From Cyanophora paradoxa (Eukaryota; Glaucocystophyceae; Cyanophorales; Cyanophoraceae), in NCBI GenBank assembly GCA_004431415.1, contig QPMI01000560.1:186001-250000 (forward strand): a DNA stretch of 64,000 bases, in the 5' to 3' direction. The notes under the pieces are model-generated. The model saw nothing but the letters and a program-made list of their open reading frames with translations, did no database searches and had not been told where the DNA came from. Of this stretch, positions 45,401 through 54,058 are shown one piece after another; the stretch's first letter is position 1, and each line of letters starts with the position of its first letter. The position numbers were made by a program, and so were the translations under genes.

Positions 45401-46181
45401 CTCGAGCTTCTGCCGCACGCTCGGCTGCAGGCTGTACATCGCTGCGCGGCGCGCCCGGCCGGCCGGGGTGAGGGGCGGCCACAGCGGGGCGGGGCGGGGC
45501 GGGGCGGGGCGGGGCGCGCTGATGATCTTGCGGAAGAGGGCGGAGACGTTCTCGACGGGGGCCGCCGAGGGGTCGTCCAGCCGCCTCAGGAAGGCCTGCA
45601 GCGCCGCGAACGCCGCCGTCGGCTCCAGCCGCCTGCCCCGCCCCGCCCCCGCTCAGCCAGCGCCGCCCCCGCCGGCCCCCGATCGCCGGCCCCCCGGAGC
45701 GCCCGGTCGCACCGGAGCGCGGTGATCCGCTCCGCATCGAAGTGGAGGGGGCCCCTGGGGGCGTCTCGTGTCAGGGCGGTGCGCGTCGGATTGGAGCTGG
45801 AAAATGGGGCTGCTATTAATATCGAACCGGAGGTGGTGAAATCGCCGGGTTCTGCGAAGGGCAGCGTGGGTAGGGCGTTATCGCGTTCGGGACGGGGCGG
45901 GCTGCATATGGGGTCGGGGGCGGGGGCGGCGGCGGCGCACGTGGCGGCGCGGATCTCGAACGAAATGGCCTGGTCGATATCCGACAGCTGCAGCTGCTCG
46001 ACATCGCGCACCGCCTGCACCTGGGCCTGGGCATGCGCAGCCTGCACCGCTGCAGCTGCAAGCGCCCGTCAGACACGCGCTCGCGCCGCACAACAGCGCT
46101 GGAGTCGAGTGCGTAATGATGGGGACTGATAACTCGAGCTCTTTCTAATGGGAACACTTGAGCGCCTCGTGTGCGCGGCAT
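42415..46181 (-). CDS. Multi-exon gene of unknown function, helical N-terminus and disordered tail
   Basis: Not recognised. Coding-looking exons on the minus strand, from 5' to 3', include: VRDVEQLQLSDIDQAISFEI (about 46020-45960), a piece with VENVSALFRKIISA (about 45600-45520), VLQQFEQRVNDVPSGVISEG (about 44940-44880), AVLAMQAALRFSNNAPVYFD (about 44570-44500), MLEVLAGALERRTLTGPRA (about 44320-44260), and ALEALELFVEGVSRVGMRAI (about 43940-43870). A helical segment (REKAALAQQAEGWRRQCSE, about 43110-43050) and an Ala/His/Ser-rich tail follow, ending at the TAG at 42417-42415. An intron near 43136-43178 holds a GAAAG microsatellite. The first exon could start at the ATG at 46181 but is uncertain. 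The helical pieces could form an alpha-alpha superhelix; this is not established. Confidence 0.45.
43137..43178. repeat. GAAAG pentanucleotide microsatellite
   Basis: About eight head-to-tail copies of the 5-mer GAAAG (CTTTC on the gene strand), inside what I read as an intron of the minus-strand gene. The purine/pyrimidine strand bias is complete. Confidence 0.8.
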
Positions 46182-46849
46182 CCGTCGGTTTGTTGGCGGA
46201 TGCCGGCCGGGGCTCCCGCACGGCGTATTCGACGGCCGGGTCGCATAGAACGCTTCTAGGGTCGCGAACGTTTGTGCATGCGTTTTCTCCGGCTTATGCG
46301 AATATCGTTTCGACGACGGGTGGTGATTAGAGCGCTCGCGGAGCTCGAGTGGATATGCGCACCGGTTGCAGGCCCAGCGGATGCGAAGCTCAGCATCGAA
46401 AATGTGTCACTGCACCTATGTGCTCCGCATGAACGCCAGCTCCTCGCTCGACTTGCAATAAGTGCAGGCTGCGCCGCTGCGGGAAGCACGTAAGGAATTG
46501 CTTCCGACGCTCCAGATCCAATCCTCGCCGTGCAGCGTGTCGTTGGATGCCACTCGGCGAAGTGCGGGCGCTTTGCTAATGGGATCTCCCTTCGGAGTTT
46601 TTCGGTCGGGGTAGGCGGCAGTTAGGCGCGCGCACGGTTCGCTCGGTGGCGCTGGAGAAGAAGAACTCGCCTCTCGGAGCGCGGCAGTCTCCGGCAGACC
46701 GTTCGAGACACGGCTCCTCCTGCTGGGGACGCCGCGCAGTCGAAACTGGCTGAGGATGCGCTGTCGACTCGGCGATCGCAGCGCTGCCACGTGCACCTTG
46801 CGCCGCGCTTCCGCTGCGGCGGCTAGAACCGCAGCTGCAGCGCACGCCG

Positions 46850-47950
46850 CGACCGGACGCTAGCTATATATGCAGGAAGAAGCTGCACGCGCTAGCTGTA
46901 CATACTATGATATATAGCACGCGCCGCGCGCTAGCTGGCAGCGGACGTGCGACGCGGCCGCCGGGCAGCTAGCGGTGCGCGGGAGCGCGCGCTAGCTTCG
47001 TGGCGCCGGACTCCGAGACCTTACACACGCGCGCGCGCGCGCCAGTAATCTTCAGGTTGCAATTTGCAACTATACTAGTAGTACTGCATTTCGGTTAGTA
47101 AAATTCCCACGCACGGCGGCACGGGCAAATTTAAACCGAATTGCGAATTTCTTCGAAAATATCGAATATCGCGATCGAGGTTTAAATTGATCAATATTTA
47201 TTCAAATATTGGCCTAAGCGTGCAGGCTGATGCAGCCCATCGATATCATATGCATCGCTGCCCATGCATGCAGCCCTTGCAATTGGACCCGAGCAGAGTC
47301 GAACCAGAGATCTAAACATGATAATACAAATTTAATTCTTTAATCTGGATCGAGAGAAATTCGTTGAGATTTTAATAAGCTAATTCTGCGAAAAAGAAGC
47401 GCTTAAGCGGACGGTACCGGTCCGCTTTGACCTTCCGACCGACGGCTCCCGTACTGTACCCAACAAACATCCATGCAGGAGCGAACACATACCAATATTA
47501 ATGCATAATGGATGGGAACACATCCGGAACTTCTTAACAAGGAGCTGCGCCACTAGCTAGTACTGGGCCAGCTAGCTACCGTGTAATACTTAATTACCGC
47601 GCTCGCTCAAAATTCTTAGAACGCAGTAATTTGGTAGCGCAGTATTACCCCCTTTGCTAACAAATAATGCATTTTAAATTTCGAGGCCCATGGAACGCAG
47701 TAATTATATAATTTGGTAGCGCAGTAAATTAAAGCGCCTACCGGCGCAGAGAATTCGGAACGCAGTAATTTGTGGCGCAGTAAATAAGTATTACACGGTA
47801 TAGAGCGCTGCGCGCGGAACCGGTACACTGGCAAATTATTAAACTTGAAAGTCTGGCACCGTACTACTAGTAGCTGCGGACTCAGTGCGGAGTCTGCGGT
47901 AAAGGACCGGAAGCTTCGATAAGGACCGATATCAATTCTCGGCGAGCGCT
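46850..47950. other. AT-rich non-coding patch
   Basis: The composition changes sharply here. About 47060-47900 is AT-rich in a window that is otherwise extremely GC-rich. Within it the phrase GCAGTAAAT/ACGCAGTAATT recurs several times (about 47620-47790), for example CGCAGTAATT and GCGCAGTA. Just upstream is a (CG)n tract with GCTAGC palindromes (46860-47045). I find no convincing ORF. It may be an old non-coding mobile element, a matrix-attachment-like region, or a recombination-cold intergenic segment. Confidence 0.5.
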
Positions 47951-47991
47951 CCTCCGATCGATATCGATATCATCGAGGGGCGGATCGGATA

Positions 47992-48014
47992 ATCATGATC
48001 ATGATCATGATCAT
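47992..48014. repeat. ATCATG hexanucleotide tandem repeat
   Basis: Nearly four copies of ATCATG in a row. The unit makes overlapping TGATCA palindromes. The same repeat recurs at 53311-53332 on the far side of the thioesterase gene. Confidence 0.8.
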
Positions 48015-48662
48015 AGCGGGCCATCAGCAGCCGCTGAGCGGCCGCGGCTGCTCTAGTTATAGCTATGCTTCTTGTTGTTGGGCTCGAGCTCCCACGGGCC
48101 ACGGGCCGCCCGGGGCCGCGACCATGGGCCCGGGGAAAGCTTATCTTCAAAGCTATAAGCTTATCTACTAGGCTAGATGTGCGCTTGCGGCGCACGCGCG
48201 CGCTGCGCATGCTGGGCCCGGAGTCAGCCGGCGGACTCACCGGCCGCGGGCCGGGGGAGCCCGAGCTCGAGCGCGCTAGCTTGTCGACGTCGCGGGCGGG
48301 CGCGGGCGCGCTTGCCGCAGTGCGCTGGTGCTGTGCCAGTCCCGCTGGTCCCGCCTGTTGAAGGCCACGAACGAAGGCGTCGCCGCCCTAGGCCTGTTCC
48401 ACTGCGCATGCGCATGCGGGGTCATGGCCATGGAGTCATGATCAGTGGAGCTCGACGGCGGGTCGGGGCGGGGGGCACCGTGTACCGCCGGGCTGCGCGG
48501 CTGTCGGCTTGGCGCAAAAGCCTGCGGCCGCGGAGCTTTTAGTCCTGCCATGCGCCGAGATCGAAATACTAGCAGACCGCGCCCGGCCCTGTGCAAGTGC
48601 TTCAAGTGCGGGCCGCGCGCGGAGGTGCAAGGGGGGGTACTTGACTCATTGCAGGGCACTTC

Positions 48663-48683
48663 GGGGGGGGGGGGGGGGGGGGG
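48663..48683. repeat. Poly-G homopolymer (about 21 G)
   Basis: An uninterrupted G tract of about 21 bases followed by G/A/C-rich sequence. It is in a non-coding stretch. Its length is likely to be unreliable in the assembly. Confidence 0.7.
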
Positions 48684-48778
48684 AAGGCAGGCAGCGGCAG
48701 GCGGGGTGCCGAGGTGGGCGGGTGGGGTGGGGAGGGAGGCGGCGGCGAGGGCGGCGGCGGGCCCGGGGAGGGGGCACG

Positions 48779-49238
48779 GGAGCTAGGAGCGGCAGGTGGC
48801 GCCGTGCCCTCCGCATATATAGCCTGCGAAGGGCCGATCGCGAGGCGTCAGCTCTCCCCCGACAGCGGCTGTGCGGGGGCGGGGCCCGGCGGGATCGGCC
48901 GGTTCAGGTGCGTAGCAGCAGCGGCGGGACGAACCTGGAGTCGACGAAGCTGAGGCAGCGGGCGGGGCGGCGGGCGAGGAAGCGAGCGGAGCGTCAGGTG
49001 GCGCCGGGCCCTGCGCATAGCCTGCGCATGCGCAGAGCTGAGGCGTCAGCTCGCCCCCGACAGCGGCTGTGCGGGGGCGGGGCCCGGCGGGATCGGCCGG
49101 GTCAGGTGCGTAGCAGCAGCGGCGGGACGAACCTGGAGTCGACGAAGCTGAGGCAGCGGGCGGGGCGGCGGGCGAGGAAGCGGGCGGAGCGGCGGCAGGA
49201 GGCGCCGGGCCCTGCGCATAGCCTGCGCATGCACATGC
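48779..49238. repeat. 198-bp tandem repeat, two full units plus part
   Basis: Two nearly identical 198-bp units (48843-49040 and 49041-49238) preceded by about 64 bp matching the end of a unit. Each unit contains CGACAGCGGCTGTGCGGGGG, then GGGATCGGCC and GAACCTGGAGTCGACGAAGC. The unit ends in GCATAGCCTGCGCATGC. The period is a multiple of three, so one reading frame stays open on the plus strand across the array, but nothing shows that it is translated. Confidence 0.85.
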
Positions 49239-49618
49239 TTGACCGGCGAGCCGCGCCCCCGCCCGCCGCGCTCCCGCCGCGCCCGTCGAGCCGCGGCCGC
49301 GCCGCCGCTTGTCTCTCGAGCCTGCCGCCGGCTACATGGCGCCGGCATCGGTGCGCGAGGGCGGCTTGGCGCGGGCCGATGCAGACCAATACGGCAGATG
49401 CAGGAGCACTCCGCGGCCGAACACGACGTGCCCGCGCGTTAGCGGCTGCTGCTAGCACGCGAGGCGGCTGCTGCTATAGCTAGAGGCCAGACCCACGCGT
49501 CAGGGCTGCTGCTGCTGAAGCTCGGATCTGCGGTCGGCGGGCGCAGGGCGCCGACGGTCGGCCAAGCGGCCGCGGCGCGCGCGCATGCGCACCGGAAGGC
49601 GGCGTCGCGGGCGCCTAC

Positions 49619-49992
49619 TACCGGCGCAGACGAACGTGCTTGTACAGGTTGTTCAGCAGCTGTAGGTGCTCTCCGAGGCTCCGCAACCCACAAATCTGCC
49701 CCGGCTGTGTCCGCATGGTGTCGAGCAGAGCAGAACTTCGCCACGGTCAGAGCATGGTGTTGCCAGTTGCATTCGGTCGGCGCCACGCCTCCGCCCAGCT
49801 GCAGATGTAAGCGCCGTACCAGCGCGCGAACGAAGTCTGCTGGGTACTGCAACACGATTTCGGCGCCAAACTCGCAGGAGCACTTTTTTCCGGCGCCTGG
49901 TACAACAGGTACTTGAGGCGGCCTAGCGCGCCACGCGCCACTTCTCGAGCCCGGACATGTATGACAGAGTTTGTAGAGCGCATTGAGAGCAT
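49619..49992 (-). CDS. Possible small gene or gene remnant
   Basis: Two minus-strand stretches look coding by composition. One is about 49992-49780 (REVARGALGRLKYLLYQAPE, then FARWYGAYICSWAEAW). The other is about 49706-49619 (ICGLRSLGEHLQLLNNLYKH, followed by VRLRR and a stop). The second begins right after a GGGGCAG acceptor-like site. I could not find a donor that joins them cleanly and I recognise no family. This may be the remains of a gene or a fast-evolving small gene. Confidence 0.2.
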
Positions 49993-50929
49993 TCAGGCGC
50001 ACGTGGTTTGGTGCAGATAGCGATAGCAGGTGCAGCGGCTAGGATGCGATCACACCTATACGAGAGCGCATGCAAAGAATCTCATCTTACAAAAATTGCT
50101 AACACAGAAAGTACGCCGCACCAACTCACCAGGGGAGCAAGGGAGGGGGTACCCCCCCTTGCAAAAACGCACCAGAAATGAGGGGGCTTGCAGTTGCTGA
50201 AAGATTAGTCACACTGAGTGCGGGTGCACCGGGGTCAGCGTCCCTAGCTATAGGCCTCCCGGTCAGCGATGCGTGAGGGGTAATGTGAAACGTTTGCCGG
50301 AGGGGGGCGGATGGGGAAATACGTACCTGGACGGCGATGGGAGGGGGGGTACATGAGCGGAGGGCGAAGGGGTAACTTCACCTTGATAGCTGCAGCTGGC
50401 CCGACATATGCATGGAGCTCGAGACTGATCTAGACATACCGGTCGCGGGGGCCCCACAGCGCCCCGCTGGCGATGGGTACAGCGAATTAGCGACGGGGTA
50501 CGAGATTGGGAGGGGCACCGGAGCGCTTGATCTTGCAGATCTTGGTGGTCGCACGCGTGGCTCGCAATGTAGCAGGCCGCGGCCGGGCCAAATTCAGCCA
50601 TGGCCATCAAGCTCGAGGGTGCGGACGTCAACCGTAGCGGACCCGAGCGCTCGTCTCCGATCTTGTGGCCCCAGCTGATACAGCACTCGCGGCTGCCTTC
50701 CGCTCGCACGATCTCGCACGTGTCGCCGCGCACGGATAAACGCCTCCTGCGGCCAGATAAAATTTGAATTCGGATCGATATCCGCGCGCCGCTGCATATA
50801 AAGAGGGACCGCAGTACCGATGCATATGGCGTTTTGCAGACCTAGTGAGACCCATATGGCGTCCCATCCATGAGGCGGCCGCCGCTGCGCATGCGTTCGA
50901 ATTCAAAATCCGCAGAGGAGCTCGAGATC

Positions 50930-51033
50930 TAGAGGCGCACATCGAACTCCGAACAGAGCGCCTTGTTGAGGATGGTCCGACGGATGTTGAGGATATCGAT
51001 GGTCTCAGCGCACGTCGACATGCCGATGAGCTG
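50930..51033 (-). CDS. Probable terminal exon of an unidentified gene
   Basis: A minus-strand stretch beginning directly after a GCGCGCAG acceptor reads LIGMSTCAETIDILNIRRTI and continues for about 13 residues to a stop. Unlike most sequence here it is not low-complexity. Upstream exons would lie between here and 51310, but I could not fix them. It would be transcribed away from the thioesterase gene. A further coding-looking scrap (RGDTCEIVRAEGSRECCISW) lies on the same strand at about 50740-50640. Confidence 0.25.
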
Positions 51034-51310
51034 CGCGCCGCGTCGGCGCGCTTGTTAGCTTTAAAATTGCAATTGCTCGCGAGCGCGGGGATGCAGCGTA
51101 CCGTGGTTCGTCCGCGTCGACCAGCGGTGTGACCAGCGACCGCGTCGTGGCGGCTTGACAGGCCGGGTATACGTACCCGTCTTCTACCTTCTGGCAGGCT
51201 TCTGCTGCAGCGGGGCCGGGGCTCGGGTCCGCAGCGCTTCTGAGACACAGCTCCGCCCAGCGCTAGCGGCCTCGCCGACAGATCCAGCTCCGCCCAGCGG
51301 CCTCGCCGAG

Positions 51311-53049
51311 ATGGACGCGGCGGTGCCCGATGTCATTATCGGGCCGTCCAGCTCTGGTGCGCACTCCGCATCGGTTATCTGGTGCGCTTGAAGCGCTTTT
51401 GTTGGTCTGCCGGCACGCCGTGGTAACCGTAGCGCTCCGGATCCGCGCCGCGCGGCCGCGGACTTCAACGAGCAGGATGCACGGTTCGTTGGCTCATTTT
51501 TCGCGCTCTAAAAGTTATACGCCATGCCCATGCATATGCCAGCTGCTGCCGCATCGCTATAGCTAGAGAGGCACACGCGCATTGCGCAATAGCTAAAGCC
51601 CTGCGGTGCAGGCCTCTCTAAGCTCATAACGCGCAGACTTTGCTTGCCCTCTCAACACGATGCCGCATCGATCTGACCGGATGCACGTACAGGTCTGGGC
51701 GACACGGGCAGGGGCTGGTTGCCTGTGGTCAGGCGCCTGTCTGAGGAGATGCCGCACATCAAATTCAGTGCGCTCAAGAATTATTAAAGCTGCCGTGTTT
51801 CACATAACGTGAATGCACACTTTCCTGCAGTCCTACCGACTGCTGCCAAGAGGTCCAGCTTCGGCGCGAGCTCTCCAGTCGGTGTACCCGCGTCTAATTT
51901 ACGTAACCCCAGGAACATCACGGTCAGCGGGGGAGCCTCCATGCCCGGTACCCCTCCCACCCTCGTTCTCTTCCTCTGTCAGCCCTGACCGGTACCCCGC
52001 CCTCACTTATGCCAATCCTCCCCCCTCCCCCCCCTCCCCCTCCGGCCAGCGTGGTTCGGTGCGTCGCCTGTACCCCGGCCGCGAGCTGCGCTCAGAGCGG
52101 CACGGGGCCACGCAGACCTGCACGAGCGGGCGGCAGTGCCCTCGAGGGAGGACGAGGAGGGGGTCCAGGCCACCCGCCACCGCATCCTCGCCATGGTTCG
52201 CCGCTTCCCTCCCCCCCTCTTCCCCCCCCCCCATTCTTTTTCTCGCCCTGACGCAGGGCCAGGTCGATGCCGAGTGCGCGGCGTGCGGTATCCCCCCGGA
52301 GCGCGTCGGTGCGCCCGCGCCTCTCTGTTGCCGGCCGGCAGGCCTCACGGGCCGCCGCAGTCCTCGCCGGCTTCTCCCAGGGCGGCGGCGTCGCCCGTGC
52401 GCTATACCCCCTCTTCTCCCCCCTCCCTTCCCCCCCTCCCTCTCCCACTCCCCCCCTCCCCCCCCTCCCCTCCCCTCACGCGAGGGCAGTGTACGTGGGC
52501 CTGACGGCGGAGCGGACGCTGGGCGGGGTCCTCGGCCTCTCCTGCCGCCTCCCCGTCCCCCACACCCTCCCCGCCGTCCGCCCGCTTCCGCTTCCTCTGC
52601 TTCCGTGCACCTCCCGCCCCTGCTCAGCTCCCTCTGCTTGTTCGCAGGCGATACCGGGGGAGGAGGCGCGGCGGGGGATGCCCATCCTCCAGATCCACGG
52701 CGAGGACGGTCCGCCCCGCCTCCTCCTGCGGCTCGCTGGCGCGCCCTCGCTGAGTGCGGGGCCCGGGGGGGCAGACGGGGTGATCCCGCTGGCGTGGTCC
52801 CGGGCGACGCACGAGGCGGTCCGCTCCTGGGGCTTCTCCAGCGCCGCCATGAAGGCGCCCGCCCCGCCCCGCCGCGCCCCGCAGCCCGCCCCTCGCTCCG
52901 CTTCCATGCGCATCGAACCCTCTCGGCAGGTGTACCCGATGCTGGCGCACAGCATCGACGAGCGGGTGGTGGAGGACGCGAGCAACTTCCTGCGCACGCT
53001 CCTGCCCCCCATCTCGGGCTCGGGGGGCTCCGAGCGCGCCGGGAGGTAG
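51311..53049 (+). CDS. Acyl-protein thioesterase / lysophospholipase-like alpha/beta hydrolase (LYPLA family)
   Basis: Removes palmitate from S-acylated proteins or hydrolyses lysophospholipids, by family. ATG 51311 (MDAAVPDVIIGPSSSGAHSA). Exons: 51311-51381, 51476-51483 (8 nt), 51693-51767, 51831-51852, 51913-51947, 52050-52058 (9 nt), 52116-52195, 52257-52308, 52361-52396, 52490-52554, 52648-52708, 52775-52854, 52930-53049. The spliced protein (about 235 residues, normal for the family) shows HGLGDTG, completed only by the 8-nt exon. It also shows MPAWFDL, completed only by the 9-nt exon. The nucleophile elbow is GFSQGG (Ser), the catalytic Asp lies in IHGEDD, and the His in AHS. LGLSCRLP is also typical. 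The intron at 52855 is GC-AG. No signal peptide; cytosolic. Confidence 0.9.
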
Positions 53050-54058
53050 CCGAAGCATCCGGAGATCGCTGGCGCTTGAATGAAGTATCGGAATGGCTCA
53101 GCAGGCTCGGCGGCTCGGCGGTGGGCGGGGTCCAAGGAAACGGGGGGAGGGGGGCGGAGGGGAGAGGAGGGAGGGAGCTCGAGGGAGAGGGGGGGGGGGA
53201 GGAGGGGGGAGGGGGGAGCGGGGGGGGGGGCCGAGGGCTCGAGCGCTGCTCGCTGCCGCATACGCAGCGCAAATGCAGGACCGTATCGCACGTGGGATCG
53301 ACCCCAGGGCATGATCATGATCATGATCATGAACGAGCTCGACTCTCCGGGGCTCGGCGAGCTCGAGCTCGAGCGGGCTTCCGCGATCGCTGATCATGAT
53401 GAGTGATGGCAGACGTACAAGTGCACGTGATCATGACTCGGTAAGGCCCGCAACATGTACGGTGTGTTTCCAAACTGATGCTCTCAGAGTCTTGATGCAT
53501 ATGGATCCAGACGTCGACTTCCAAGTTTGGATCCCCCGGAAGAAGTGATCTTCGAAGAATTTCGGAGTCCGACGGCCCCGAAGTTCTGTGAAATATTGTC
53601 ATTTCCGAGTTCCCCTGAGGCCCGGCGGCCCCCCGGGCCCGGGCCCCGGGCTCTGACGTCGACTGACTTAATGATCCGATGATCATCCGATGATCATTTG
53701 CCGCGGTGTGGTGCCGCAGTGCCACGGTGCGACACGCATCATGGGCGGTGTCACGGCGACGCCAATTGCAAGTTCAAGGATCATCGGATTGCCAAGTTGT
53801 CACCTGCCAACTTCGCAAGTTTAAGGCTAGCTGACTCAGTGATCACACTGCTGATCAGGACCTGAGGGCCTTTAATTTTGCCAATAATTGAACCCCTGGG
53901 CCTACAGCCAGCTGCCATCTGCATCTGCAGACGTGAATGTCGGCAGATCTAGAGCACTGCCCCGACGCCGATATCGCAGCCTCCTCTCCGACATCGCAGA
54001 GGCGCTCGATTTCAGAGTAAAGCTTCCGACAAAAAGGTACAATCGCAGAGGCGGGGGC
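53050..54058. other. Intergenic region with TGATCA-rich repeats
   Basis: About 1 kb between convergent genes. A G/A-rich tract (53130-53240) is followed by the ATCATG repeat (53311-53332) and then by scattered GATCAT/TGATCA words (53390-53700). An exact GTGCCACGGTGC lies at 53719-53730. No gene is visible. Confidence 0.5.
53311..53332. repeat. ATGATC hexanucleotide tandem repeat
   Basis: Nearly four units, the same hexamer as at 47992-48014. Further GATCAT and TGATCA words continue downstream to about 53700, so this may be the core of a decayed array. Confidence 0.75.

Noticed and set aside
47281-47360. tRNA-like piece (GAGTCGAACC) in the AT-rich patch
   Set aside because: It resembles the T-arm of a tRNA read from the minus strand, but no matching acceptor 5' half, D-arm or anticodon stem can be drawn. 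It may be a tRNA-derived remnant at best.
48509-49483. Plus-strand frame of 324 codons over the 198-bp repeat
   Set aside because: It is open only because the repeat period is divisible by three and GC content is high. No domain, splice site or start context supports translation.
50930-51033. Assignment of the LIGMST exon to purine nucleoside phosphorylase
   Set aside because: Only the short word GMST is shared. The residues around it do not fit that family, so no function was given.
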